DNA of 64,000 nt from Solibacillus sp. FSL K6-1523 (GCF_038005225.1 NZ_JBBOSU010000001.1:1538001-1602000), one strand, 5' to 3'. Positions 45,468-54,677 are shown, counted from the first letter of the stretch. Translations and numbers: made by a program. Notes: generated by a model from the letters alone, not told the origin.

Positions 45468-47693
45468 ATGAAAAAATGGTCTGTAGCAGTAGGCTCGTCG
45501 ATTTTAGCATTAGGATTATTAGTACCAACAGCAGAGGCTTCAACTGCAGTGCAACAACAGGAGGAAAGAGTTCCGATTTTAGTTGCATTAAATGAAAATG
45601 ATGTTTCAAAAGAGCAATTAATAAAAAAATTAAAAGAGTTACTTCCAGAAACATTTAGTTCGTTTAAAGACAGTGATTTCCAAATGAATAGCATGAGTCA
45701 TCATTATATTGGAGATGATGTGACGCGCTATGAGTTAATGTTCAATAAAAAGGTGGATAAAAAATCAACATCGGGAAGTGTCACATTTGCAGGAGGGAAT
45801 TTAGATTTAGAAAGTTATTATTTTCAGCCTGGAAGTCTGAAGGACGCGATGTTCCCTGGAAAAGTGACGAGCGTAGAAGCGCAAAAAGTTGCGGAAACGT
45901 TTATGAAAAAAATTGCGAAGGGGAATGACTATGTCATCGTAAATGATGTACCAAGTTATTATTCAAGCCGCGTTTTAACAGATCCAATTACGTATAATTA
46001 TTCATTTGTTCGTACTGAAAATGGGATTCCAATTCAAGATGATTCCGTGATGGTGAGCGTTCTAGGTGACGGTCAAATTCAAAATTTTTATCAAATGGTC
46101 AATGGAAATAAGCGTTTAGCTTTTGAGGATAAGGCAGCGATGATTTCTTCACAAGAAGCCATCAATAAACTTAAAGAAAATATTCAATTAGAGTTACAAT
46201 ATCAAATTAATTATAATTTTAATTCAGGAGAGCCATATATGCAGCTTGTGTATCAACCAGTAACTACAATGATCGGTCTACATGCGACTTCGAATAAATG
46301 GTATACATTGTCAGGGCTATCTGAAACTGTACCGACACAAGCTAAGCTGGAAAGGTTAGCAACGGCGCCGTTAAAGCCGATGAGTTCAATCACCGTAGAA
46401 CAAGCGAAAGAGATTGCAAATAGTTTGGTGAATAAAAATGTAGGAAAAGGAAAATTAACGCTGGATTCTGCTTATGAAAATGAGCAAAATGGCCAAGGAA
46501 TTATTAGCATTATGTATTTATATCAAGAAGGGAATACAAGCTATGGTTCGTCGATTGACTTTAATAAAAATACTGGAGAGCTAATAAATTACTCTGACTT
46601 TTCAGCATTCTCTAGTCGTTATTCAGATGATGAACAGCCCAAACTACCAAAATTAGCGAAAGATAAAGTATTAAATATCGCATTGGAAGCTGTTAAACAA
46701 TTGGCACCTTCTACATTACATGAATACTCTCAGCCAACTATTGACCCGATTTATGACGAACAATTAGGGACGCATTATGTTACTTTCCCTAAAATCAAAA
46801 ATGGATTAATTGTAAATGGTGATAACTTAGCTGTAATGGTTGGAGATGATGGCCAACTCAAAACGTATAATCGCTCAGCATATCAAATTGACGAGTGGCC
46901 AGATGCAGCTTCAGCAATTGAGAAAACAAAGGCAATCGCAACATTCAAAGAGGCATTGTCTGCCAAGTTAGTTTATACAAGAGCGAGTAGTTCTAATCCA
47001 GATGAGGCATATAAATTAGTTTATATTCCAACAGTGAAAGGTCAAGAATATTACCATATTGATGCACAAACGGGTCAAATCGTTAATGGTTTTATTAATG
47101 GCGGACAAGATAAACCAACTGTTACCCATCCAACAGCAGAAAAAGAATTGAATTATTTAATTCAAGCAGGAGCTATTGAAGTGAAGGATGCAAGTCAATT
47201 TAATGCGGATATAGCGATTACAAAAGGGCAAGCATTAAAGACAATTCTTAAATCATTGACGTATTTCTATTATGATGACTACAATCAAACATCTGAAAAG
47301 CCAACATCATTTGATAATATTGATCCAAAGCACCCGCTTTATCAAGTTGTTGAAAGTGCATCGGCAAATGGGATTTTAAAACCAGGACAAGAGACGTTTA
47401 ATCCTGATGAGAAGATGACACGTGAAGAATTAGCTGTATGGTTTATTCGTACATTAGGGCTCGAACAAGCTGCGAAACATAGTGGTATATATAATGTAAG
47501 CTATGCGGATAAAGAAAAAATTTCTGAGCAATATAAAGGCTATGTGGCATTATCACAAGCGATGGGACTACAAAAATTAGAGCAATCCAATTTTAATCCA
47601 ACACACGAAGTCACATATGCGGATTTAGCTGTTTCTATTATTCAATTGGCTTATGAGATTGCGGATAAACGACAATCGGGTATGTATTACTAA
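45468..47693 (+). CDS. S-layer-anchored YcdB/YcdC-repeat protein
   Basis: A 741-residue exported protein. Signal peptide MKKWSVAVGSSILALGLL...AEA-S cleaved near residue 24. Residues about 40-540 hold PepSY-like YcdB/YcdC repeats, seen as paired ITVEQAKEIANSLV and KDKVLNIALEAVKQL segments followed by TGELINY- and TGQIVNG-type turns. The last 170 residues contain SLH domains (DIDPKHP-like FDNIDPKHPLYQVVESASANGI and FNPDEKMTREELAVWFIRTLG), which bind secondary cell-wall polymers. GGAGGATG site before ATG 45468. Likely role: envelope protein, ligand unknown. Confidence 0.85.
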   Translation: MKKWSVAVGSSILALGLLVPTAEASTAVQQQEERVPILVALNENDVSKEQLIKKLKELLPETFSSFKDSDFQMNSMSHHYIGDDVTRYELMFNKKVDKKSTSGSVTFAGGNLDLESYYFQPGSLKDAMFPGKVTSVEAQKVAETFMKKIAKGNDYVIVNDVPSYYSSRVLTDPITYNYSFVRTENGIPIQDDSVMVSVLGDGQIQNFYQMVNGNKRLAFEDKAAMISSQEAINKLKENIQLELQYQINYNFNSGEPYMQLVYQPVTTMIGLHATSNKWYTLSGLSETVPTQAKLERLATAPLKPMSSITVEQAKEIANSLVNKNVGKGKLTLDSAYENEQNGQGIISIMYLYQEGNTSYGSSIDFNKNTGELINYSDFSAFSSRYSDDEQPKLPKLAKDKVLNIALEAVKQLAPSTLHEYSQPTIDPIYDEQLGTHYVTFPKIKNGLIVNGDNLAVMVGDDGQLKTYNRSAYQIDEWPDAASAIEKTKAIATFKEALSAKLVYTRASSSNPDEAYKLVYIPTVKGQEYYHIDAQTGQIVNGFINGGQDKPTVTHPTAEKELNYLIQAGAIEVKDASQFNADIAITKGQALKTILKSLTYFYYDDYNQTSEKPTSFDNIDPKHPLYQVVESASANGILKPGQETFNPDEKMTREELAVWFIRTLGLEQAAKHSGIYNVSYADKEKISEQYKGYVALSQAMGLQKLEQSNFNPTHEVTYADLAVSIIQLAYEIADKRQSGMYY

Positions 47694-47735
47694 AAAATAA
47701 GAAATAACTATAAGCATTCTCGTTAAAAATCCAAT

Positions 47736-47775
47736 GTCCCGTAAAGTTAGGACTAAACTTTACGGGATTTTTTCT
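47736..47775 (+). terminator. intrinsic terminator
   Basis: TCCCGTAAAGTT pairs with AACTTTACGGGA, followed by TTTTTTC. It ends the SLH-protein gene. Confidence 0.8.
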
Positions 47776-47963
47776 TTCAAATATGAAAAAAAACGCACAA
47801 TTTACGAATGCACGTTCTATAAAACGCATTTAATTGTAGTTAATGCGCATCTTTTTATGATAAAATAATAATAAGTGCTCATTACGAAAAAAATGGCGAT
47901 AAATTTCGGAAAACGTTGTAATATATATAAGGTACTTAATTATTGATGGAAGTTGGGAAAAAG

Positions 47964-48404
47964 ATGCAAAAGAATAAATATCGTATTCATAGTAATACAT
48001 TATTTGAAATTGCTCAAAGTCGTGCGTTTACAGAAAAGGACAATATCGAAGAACGCTTCGATGAAACTGGCAAAATTAAATTAGTAAGCGATCGTGCAGG
48101 AGCCGATTTATTACTATTTTTAGTAAAAACAGAAGAAGGTCTTACTTACTTAGTAAAATGGGACGACTCAGAGGAATTTTATAAAGGCTTCAACATGGCA
48201 TGGGAAGAATTTTTATGGTGCCTAGATATTATTAACAAACCTTTAGAAGAAGCGGCTAAAAAGGCAGCACTTGAAGCAGCAGAGGCAGCTAAACTAGCAG
48301 CAGAAGAAGCGGCTTTAGCTGCAACAGAAGAAGCCGCGGCTGAAGAAGAAGTACAAGCACAGCCAGAAGAAACAAAAGAAGAAACAAAAGAAGAAACAAA
48401 TTAA
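47964..48404 (+). CDS. hypothetical protein with Ala/Glu-rich tail
   Basis: A 146-residue protein. The first 95 residues are a compact mixed domain (YRIHSNTLFEIAQSRAF then GLTYLVKWDDSEEFYKGF). From about residue 96 to the end it is an Ala/Glu low-complexity helix with A-A-K-L-A-A-E-E repeats and a closing KEETKEE repeat. ATG 47964 is used; another ATG at 47943 is possible, and both have only weak purine stretches upstream. Role unknown. A strong terminator follows. Confidence 0.62.
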   Translation: MQKNKYRIHSNTLFEIAQSRAFTEKDNIEERFDETGKIKLVSDRAGADLLLFLVKTEEGLTYLVKWDDSEEFYKGFNMAWEEFLWCLDIINKPLEEAAKKAALEAAEAAKLAAEEAALAATEEAAAEEEVQAQPEETKEETKEETN

Positions 48405-48406
48405 AA

Positions 48407-48450
48407 AACCACAATTCACTGAAGCATTTTCAGTGAATTGTGGTTTTTGC
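48407..48450. terminator. strong bidirectional terminator
   Basis: AACCACAATTCACTGAA pairs with TTCAGTGAATTGTGGTT around a 6-base loop, with an A-run before and T-run after. It lies between the convergent + gene and MATE gene. Confidence 0.87.
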
Positions 48451-48480
48451 TTTTCTTGAGTAAGAAAGGGACTCGAGTTT

Positions 48481-49830
48481 TTAACCTTTTGTTGAAGGTA
48501 CAATGGCATAGCGTTCCCATTTGCGACTTTTCCAACGAAAAATAACTAATATTGCGCGTATCCATTCGTCACAAGTAATAGCCAGCCAAACACCGACTAA
48601 ACCTAAATCGAATACAAAGACGAAAAGATAGCCGAGCGACAGACCGATAAAAATCATCGAAACAATACCGATTCTAACCGGATAGGTAGCATCCCCCGCG
48701 GCACGTAAAGAATTGATAATCGTAATGTTGATCGTCCGTCCAGTTTCCAGTAAAATGCTTAATAAAAGCACGCTTGCACCAATTTGAATAATTTCCTCAT
48801 TATCCGTAAATAAACCGATTAACTGTTCGCGGAAAAGAGTGACAAGTGCGACCATAATCAGTGTAAAAGTAAGCGCGGATTTCACGCTAAACCAAACACT
48901 TTGATACGCACGTTCCTTTTCTCCAGCTCCAACGTAACGTCCGATTAATATAGCCGTACCCATACCAATTGCCATCGCGAATAGGTAGGTGAACATCGAA
49001 ATATTGACCGCGTATTGCCGTGCAGACAATGCTTCAGCCCCGATATACGTTACGTAATAGAGCAGAACAATTTGGCTTGTTTGATAAAGAACTTGTTCAA
49101 GTGCTGAAGGAATACCGATTTTTAAAATTTTTGTAATATATTCTTTTGTGAACGTATAATAATCTTGAATTTTAATACGAACTTCCAACGCTTGATAGAG
49201 TAGCCAGAAAAATACGATGGCAGCGAGCATCCGGCTAATGACAGAGGAAATCGCAGCACCCTCTACACCTAATGCAGGTGCACCAAACTTACCGAAAATT
49301 AAAATATAGTTCAAAATGACGTGGACGATATTCATACCGAGCGAAACATACATTGTTTGCTTCGTCCAACCTTGCACTCGAATAACGGACGCAAGTGAAG
49401 TGATGAGTGCTTGCACAAAAATAAATCCACCTACAATGGCTAAATAGCTTTGCGCAAATTCAAGCACAGCACCTTGTAAATTCATCATTTTCATAATTTG
49501 ATCGGACAGTAAAAGAAAAATACCACTTAAAACAAATCCAATCATTAAATTTAATGTTACGGAAAGGGCAGCGATTTTCGAAGCTTCCCCAATTAACCTG
49601 GAGCCTAAATATTGAGAAACGACAATAGAAGCGCCTGTTCCAATAACCCCTAGTAATAAAATCGCGATTTGGATATATTGATTGGCCGTACCAACACCTG
49701 CAACCGCATCATCCGACACTGCGCTTAGCATAAATGTATCCGCGAGACCCATCAACATAAATAAAAATAATTCTAAAAATAGTGGCCATGTTAGTTTAAA
49801 TAAACTTAAATCATTTGTTGATTTTGCCAT
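48481..49830 (-). CDS. MATE family efflux transporter
   Basis: A 449-residue exporter with 12 helices. MATE-like features: LTWPLFLELFLFMLMGLADTFML at the start, VAGVGTANQYIQ, AISSVISRMLAAIVFFWLL, then IPSALEQVLYQTSQIVLLYYV and MGTAILIGRYVGAGEKERAY for the second half. It exports cationic compounds with Na+ or H+. ATG 49830 is chosen; a GTG lies 9 bp upstream in frame. Monocistronic. Confidence 0.9.
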   Translation of the reverse strand: MAKSTNDLSLFKLTWPLFLELFLFMLMGLADTFMLSAVSDDAVAGVGTANQYIQIAILLLGVIGTGASIVVSQYLGSRLIGEASKIAALSVTLNLMIGFVLSGIFLLLSDQIMKMMNLQGAVLEFAQSYLAIVGGFIFVQALITSLASVIRVQGWTKQTMYVSLGMNIVHVILNYILIFGKFGAPALGVEGAAISSVISRMLAAIVFFWLLYQALEVRIKIQDYYTFTKEYITKILKIGIPSALEQVLYQTSQIVLLYYVTYIGAEALSARQYAVNISMFTYLFAMAIGMGTAILIGRYVGAGEKERAYQSVWFSVKSALTFTLIMVALVTLFREQLIGLFTDNEEIIQIGASVLLLSILLETGRTINITIINSLRAAGDATYPVRIGIVSMIFIGLSLGYLFVFVFDLGLVGVWLAITCDEWIRAILVIFRWKSRKWERYAIVPSTKG

Positions 49831-50082
49831 TAATTTCACTCTTTCGTATTATTTCATAAAATAAAATGAATCGTAACATAAATTTCGAAAGTCGGATAGT
49901 CCGTATAATTAATTACTTTGATTTGCGAAAGATTATTAGAGAAAATCAAGATAATTGAAGAACATTTTGCAGTTTTAAAATTATCCTATGCGGATGTTTA
50001 TTGGAAGAGAACCGGCTACTTCCAGCAGGATTTTTTGAAATTTCACATGATATAATAGAACGTATATAAAGGAGTGTCATGG

Positions 50083-50418
50083 ATGGAAGCTAAGAAAGTA
50101 AAAGTTTTATGTAAAAATTGTGGCGAGGAAATGTCGATTGATTTTAATCAAGCGCAATTTTCTACAGCCCTTCAAATTATAGATGGAAAAAAGCATCAAA
50201 GTCGTACATATATGGAAAAATGTCCACATTGCGAAACAATCAATACTGTAACAAGTGAAGATAAGATGGAATGGGGAAAGCGAAAAGGACCGAATGTAAA
50301 ATTCATCATGTTTTCAGGGCTGTTTTCTTGCTTAACAGTTATCCTACTCGTGATTGTCGCCATGTATTTTGCATTTAAAGGATTCCAATTTGTAATGGAT
50401 TGGTTGCTGAATAGTTAA
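50083..50418 (+). CDS. zinc-ribbon membrane protein
   Basis: A 111-residue protein with two CxxC motifs, CKNCGEE at about residues 10-16 and CPHCETI at about 46-52, forming a probable zinc ribbon, and one C-terminal helix (FIMFSGLFSCLTVILLVIVAMYFAF). ATG 50083 has an AAAGGAG site 8 bp upstream. No family recognised. Likely a membrane-bound cytoplasmic zinc-ribbon domain. Confidence 0.65.
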   Translation: MEAKKVKVLCKNCGEEMSIDFNQAQFSTALQIIDGKKHQSRTYMEKCPHCETINTVTSEDKMEWGKRKGPNVKFIMFSGLFSCLTVILLVIVAMYFAFKGFQFVMDWLLNS

Positions 50419-50467
50419 TTTCCCAGAAGAAATACATTTAAAGGGAATCGTGATACAATTATTTAAA

Positions 50468-50612
50468 ATATGTCATTCTTTATGTAAATGATTTTGAAAA
50501 AACGATCCATTTTTATCGAGATATTTTAGCGTTACCGATTAAAATGGAACAAGGTACATATGTTTAATTTGAAACGGGCTCGACAACATTATCCGTTAAT
50601 ACACGTACTCTT
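50468..50612 (+). pseudogene. VOC/glyoxalase-family remnant
   Basis: A frame reads YVILYVNDFEKTIHFYRDIL, the start of a vicinal-oxygen-chelate (glyoxalase/bleomycin resistance) protein, then ALPIKMEQGTYV, a stop, and FETGSTTLSVNTRTLF. Homology ends where the IS4-type fragment begins, so the gene was probably cut by that insertion. No start codon or intact frame remains. Confidence 0.62.
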
Positions 50613-51061
50613 TTTAACGATTTTTCCGACCTTAATGGTTGTAGAATCTATCGCTAGTAATTCTTTTTTAGTCGGAGTTTTCGCCTCGCTGCTCGTTTTA
50701 GTCGGCTAACAATTAGCTCGGAAATTTGTTTGACGATAAGATAATTTAGTTCGCCTAAACGTTTGGAAAATGTGGAATAATCCACTGATTTCAAGCCTTT
50801 CTCTGTCGCCACATCAGAAGCATAACGTAAGCTTTTCCATTCAAATGTCGCAGCGCCAACTAAATAGTTAAAAGCGTTGGTACATCACATTTAAGAGCCG
50901 TATTTTCAAAACCAAATTTAGCGAGAATCCCATCAATTTCTTCCTGTGAAACAAAGTTTTTAAGTAACGTGAAAATCGTGGTATTCTTAGCCATGAGAGA
51001 TTCCTCCTCGTAAAAGTTTGTGTAGTAACTTACATTTTACATGGAATCTCTCTTTTTTTTA
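50613..51061 (-). mobile_element. IS4-family transposase 5' fragment
   Basis: On the - strand it matches the first half of the IS element at 63.2 kb, including the shared left end (AAAGAGAGATTCCATG then GAGGAGGAATCTCTC before ATG) and the start MAKNTTIFTLLKNF. Frameshifts interrupt it, and it ends inside the DDE region near the sequence for AIDSTTI. The 3' half is missing, so it cannot transpose by itself. Confidence 0.78.
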
Positions 51062-51212
51062 GATTTTAATGGGGAAATTTATTTAATCAACAGACGTGGG
51101 ATGTTTTAAAATTAATTGAATATAGAGTTTTAGGTAGGTTAGTGAGTTTAAAAAATAATAGAGGGTAACGTATTAGAAGAAGTGGGCAGATCCCTAGAAT
51201 CTTCTCTTACGT

Positions 51213-51905
51213 ATGGTGGAAAAACGGATGAATAATGAAGAATTGTTTAAAAAAGAACAAGAAAAATGGATTTCTAAGATTTCATTAAAAAATAATTTTC
51301 AGTTAGCAGATATTCATTTGGTAGCTGGAATTGATATTGCATATTGGACAGAGGCGGAGTTAGATTATGGGGTTTGTTGTATTGTCGTATTAGATTTTAA
51401 TACAAAACAAATTATAGAAGAAGTAGAATATCGGGGACAAATAGATGTACCATATATTTCAGGATATTTGGCTTTTAGGGAACTTCCACTAGTAATAGAA
51501 GCAGTGAAAAAGCTACAAAGTGAACCAGATCTTTATATGTTTGATGGGAATGGCTATCTCCATTATAGGCATATGGGAATTGCAACACATGCTTCTTTTT
51601 ATTTGAAGAAACCTACAATAGGTGTTGCAAAAAGTTATTTGAAGATTAAAGATACCGATTTTCAAATGCCTAAAAATGAAATAGGAGATTTTACTTATAT
51701 TGAGATTGACGGAGAAGTATATGGGGCAGTAATGAGAACGAGAAAGGATGTAAAGCCCATCTTTATTTCTTGTGGTAATTGGATTGATTTGGAGACTTCA
51801 ATAAAAATAACGCTACATTTTATAGAAAAAAATAGCCGATTACCAATTACGACCCGTTATGCTGATTTAGCTACTCATGAAAGTAGAAGAAAATATAATC
51901 CATAG
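51213..51905 (+). CDS. nfi: endonuclease V
   Basis: A 230-residue enzyme that nicks DNA one nucleotide 3' of deoxyinosine and other deaminated bases. Seen: VAGIDIAYW (Asp), CCIVVLDF, VPYISGYLAFRELPLV, LYMFDGNGYLHYRHMGIATHAS (conserved His/Gly), PTIGVAKSYL and VMRTRKDVKPIFISCGN, ending TRYADLATHE. ATG 51213 is the first start; the ATG 15 bp downstream has a GGTGG-like purine site and may be the true one. Located at the island edge. Confidence 0.9.
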   Translation: MVEKRMNNEELFKKEQEKWISKISLKNNFQLADIHLVAGIDIAYWTEAELDYGVCCIVVLDFNTKQIIEEVEYRGQIDVPYISGYLAFRELPLVIEAVKKLQSEPDLYMFDGNGYLHYRHMGIATHASFYLKKPTIGVAKSYLKIKDTDFQMPKNEIGDFTYIEIDGEVYGAVMRTRKDVKPIFISCGNWIDLETSIKITLHFIEKNSRLPITTRYADLATHESRRKYNP

Positions 51906-52115
51906 ATTCATTTTAGCATTTATATATTATTAGTTTTTGAAATAGAAGTAAAATTAATAATGGTAAAAACATGTAAATATAGATTGCTAAAGTATGCAAT
52001 ATGCCAACTATATTAATCTGTGGCTTAATGCCCGTTTTTTAAGCTTTTAAATTAATATATTAGCACTTGTAAGATAGTTTTTATTTATGAAAGTAGATAA
52101 TTGATGATTTTTCCT
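51906..52115. other. short gap without a gene
   Basis: Nothing recognisable is seen between endonuclease V and the following toxin remnant; the sequence is AT-rich. Confidence 0.4.
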
Positions 52116-52249
52116 TTTGGCCACCTCGGTAAAGTAGGGGGCAAGCAGGTGAAATATAATATAAAAAAGGTGCGGGAGCCAAATGATGACCATCTCCTAT
52201 AGGAAATTTAACAGATCTCGAAGCTGTCGGGATTAACTGGAATTACTAG
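52116..52249 (+). pseudogene. polymorphic toxin C-terminal remnant 1
   Basis: One frame reads FGHLGKVGGKQVKYNIKK then VREPNDDHLL and a stop; after a one-base shift it continues GNLTDLEAVGINWNY. The basic, Gly-rich, compact sequence directly before an immunity-like gene (52291) resembles a decayed toxin tip. No start or delivery domain is present. Function of the toxin is not recognised. Confidence 0.5.
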
Positions 52250-52290
52250 CGGAAAGAGCTCTTACTACTAATAAACGAGGAGTAGTTGTT

Positions 52291-52722
52291 ATGGAAATAA
52301 ATAAAAAAATTTTCGAGAATATTGATCTTTTTTGCAGGGAAAAAATGATTGAGATTATTAAAAATGTTTCACAAGAAGAATGCGATGCTCTACTTGATAG
52401 TAGAGACAGTGATGCGTTTTCAAATAAGTGGATGGAAGTATACGGTGAAGTAAGGGGAGTTTTGGGGAATAGTACAGTCGATATTTATTACACACAAAAA
52501 ATTGAAAGTTTAAGGGAAAGAACTTTTAAAGCTATATTAGAGCACTCACAGTCATCCGACCTTGCAGCGTATTTATCAGATGACATTGCATTATTATTGG
52601 AGGCAGTACTATGTAATTATAATAATAGTTGGTTAAATGGGCTATGGAAAGAATATAGTGCAGGAAAAATTCCACATGGAAAATTACTCTTAGTTGATGG
52701 AAGACTAGAACAAATGATCTGA
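52291..52722 (+). CDS. putative immunity protein (unknown family)
   Basis: A 143-residue helical acidic protein (IDLFCREKMIEIIKNVSQEE then LAAYLSDDIALLLEAVLCN). I recognise no family. GAGGAG site before the ATG, and it follows a toxin remnant by 41 bp. Size, acidity and position suit an orphan immunity protein that protects against a related toxin. Confidence 0.55.
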   Translation: MEINKKIFENIDLFCREKMIEIIKNVSQEECDALLDSRDSDAFSNKWMEVYGEVRGVLGNSTVDIYYTQKIESLRERTFKAILEHSQSSDLAAYLSDDIALLLEAVLCNYNNSWLNGLWKEYSAGKIPHGKLLLVDGRLEQMI

Positions 52723-52833
52723 GTTGATTAGCAAATTAAGAGCAGGTAAAACCAAATGATTTGCTATTCCTAATTATAGATTACGAGAATTTTTAAAAAT
52801 GAATAAAGACATGTAGGAGGAGGCGTTTGTAAA

Positions 52834-53398
52834 ATGCAGAAAAAACTAAATCCAGTTGATTTAGTATTAGATATTAAAAGTGATATATATTTAGAACATA
52901 TTTCTAGTTACGCAGGAACTTTAAATACTCCTACTTCAGATAATACAGACATGCTTTCTGAAGATGTTCGCTTTTATCAATCTCTAAACGAAAATCAAAA
53001 AAGACTGTTTTCTAATCTTATCCACAATTCAATTTCCAATGTTTTGGGTGGTTGGATGGTGTTTATTACTTGGAGAATCAAACTGAAAATTTAGAACTCA
53101 AATTCGAGAAAAGCACAAAGAAAATCAATTACGCTTCGGCGTAATTGCGTCCAGATTTTTTCGAGCTCGCTCGAAAAACTTCCCTTAAAAATCTGTGGCA
53201 TCCGCCGGGGCTTAACTTGATTCAGCCGGGGTTTGAACCCCCACTGAATAGAATTGCCTTTTTGGCATTCATCCCCCACTTATAGAAGTAGGGGACTTCT
53301 GCTGAATTAAGTTAAATGGATATTTGCAGGATATTTGGCTAGCTATTGAGGAAGGGGATGATATTGATGAACTTCGAAAGTTGTATGATGATATTTAA
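52834..53398 (+). pseudogene. immunity-like gene broken by frameshift and repeat R4
   Basis: A good GGAGGAGG site precedes ATG 52834. The frame reads MQKKLNPVDLVLDIKSD... to NSISNVLGG, then a single-base loss shifts it; the shifted frame continues LDGVYYLENQTENLELKFEK. Repeat R4 then interrupts the coding, and after it the same kind of sequence resumes as LNGYLQDIWLAIEEGDD ... LYDDI and a stop at 53396-53398. Removing the repeat and restoring one base gives one frame of about 120 residues, so the gene was probably intact before both events. Confidence 0.6.
53125..53316 (-). repeat. dispersed modular hairpin repeat, copy R4
   Basis: On the - strand: AATTCAGCAGAAGTCCCCT pairing with a GGGG-type arm, TTCAGTGGGGGTTCAAACCCC-type module, ccccggcggatgccac, the tctggacgc block and a terminal CAATTACGC-ga-GCGTAATTG hairpin. 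The inner GTCAC and TCAAC hairpins seen in R1-R3 are absent, so this is an internally deleted copy. It lies inside a coding frame. Confidence 0.78.
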
Positions 53399-53624
53399 AT
53401 ATAGCATAAATGTAACGCATATAATTGCAACGAGTGCTATTGGTTATTCAATTGAATTGGAGAAATAAATTTAGAAAGGGCGATGAATCCGTTAATAGGG
53501 GTTATTGCCCTTTGAATGTAGATACTTGTTAATTTCTAACTACATAAATTGAAACAAATATTTTCTTCTGTAACGCTCTGCCTCCATTGTCATTGATGTA
53601 TATGTGAATTCACACACTTCCTCG
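53399..53624. other. gap with no gene seen
   Basis: AT-rich sequence without a supported frame. Confidence 0.35.
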
Positions 53625-53757
53625 TTTTGCGGAAATGGCTATTAAAGGTTTAAATGTTCGTGAACTTAAACTAGGGACTACTCTAATTGATGGAGTAACA
53701 GAATTGGATATTTCAAAAAGGCTGGTGAATAGCTGTGGAACAGTATGTAAAAATTGA
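53625..53757 (+). pseudogene. polymorphic toxin C-terminal remnant 2
   Basis: A frame reads AEMAIKGLNVRELKLGTTLI then DGVTELDISKRLVNS and stops just inside the next gene. No start site. It immediately precedes the macro-domain immunity-like gene, the usual toxin-then-immunity order, so I infer a decayed toxin end. Toxin type is not recognised. Confidence 0.4.
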
Positions 53758-54508
53758 AGATAGCTTATTATATTATAAATGTAATAATATTGATTTTGCA
53801 AAAGGTAATGGACAATTATTTACAGAGTTTGAAAATGGCATAGCAACTAGGCAGATAAGCATCATTGATAGCGATATGTATGTTTCTTCATCGTTAACCG
53901 ATTGGAACGAACATATTGGCTTTTTATTATACGACGGGCATATTGATTGTTTAGATCTTAGTGATAGTGTACAGATTACTAGAACAGAATTTGAAAGTAA
54001 GTGGCAGAAGGGAATTTTCAATGATGCTAATAAGTCTCAAATAAGCTATTTAAAGGGTGATGCTTCTTTTCCGTTAGAGGATAATACAATCATTCTTCAT
54101 GTTGTTAATATATTAGGATTATGGGGGAAAGGTTTTGTACTATCTCTATCAAAGCAATTCCCTTATTCGAAGAGCGAATATTTAAGATGGGCTAAGGACA
54201 AAGCAACATTTAGATTAGGTGAAGTTCAATTTGTACGTGTCGGACAACAGAAAAATATTATTATTGCAAATATGCTTGCACAAAAAGGCGTAAGGAAAAA
54301 TTATAAGGATAATTCAACTTATATTGATTATGATGCACTTCGTTTATGTTTAAGAAAAGTCGTAAGGTTTTCATTGCTAAATAGATTATCGATACAGATG
54401 CCTAAGATAGGGTCAGGATTAGCAGGAGGGGACTGGAGTGAGATTGAAAAGATAATAAATGAGGAATTGATTTATTATAAAATAAAATGTAGTGTTTTGG
54501 AATTGTAA
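53735..54508 (+). CDS. macro-domain protein, putative immunity protein
   Basis: A 257-residue protein. Residues about 110-257 look like a macro domain (ADP-ribose binding or hydrolase): ISYLKGDASFP, then TIILHVVNILGLWGKGFVLSLSK (the NxxxxWGxG region), and QMPKIGSGLAGGDW (Gly-rich loop). Residues 1-105 are an unfamiliar domain (MEQYVKIEDSLLYYKCNN). Start GTG 53735 overlaps the toxin remnant. Macro domains remove ADP-ribose from proteins or DNA, as DarG does for DarT. I infer immunity against an ADP-ribosylating toxin; enzymatic activity is not shown by sequence. Confidence 0.7.
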   Translation: MEQYVKIEDSLLYYKCNNIDFAKGNGQLFTEFENGIATRQISIIDSDMYVSSSLTDWNEHIGFLLYDGHIDCLDLSDSVQITRTEFESKWQKGIFNDANKSQISYLKGDASFPLEDNTIILHVVNILGLWGKGFVLSLSKQFPYSKSEYLRWAKDKATFRLGEVQFVRVGQQKNIIIANMLAQKGVRKNYKDNSTYIDYDALRLCLRKVVRFSLLNRLSIQMPKIGSGLAGGDWSEIEKIINEELIYYKIKCSVLEL

Positions 54509-54541
54509 AAAGAAATAAAATTGGTAAATAAAGAGTGCAGG

Positions 54542-54643
54542 ATTCGTTTGAGGACCTATACCTATAACAAGTCTTTATCTCTCTACAGAATCAAGATACA
54601 ATGCAGAATTTGATAAATGGGAAAAGGAAAGAATTGAGACACG
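54542..54643 (+). pseudogene. short toxin-like remnant 3
   Basis: A frame reads GFV, stop, GPIPITSLYLSTESRYN then FDKWEKERIETR and a stop. It lies between two immunity-like genes and has no start. It looks like the end of a lost protein, possibly a toxin; family unknown. Confidence 0.3.
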
Positions 54644-54677
54644 TTAGAATTAGAGTACATTGTGAAGGGTGATATTT

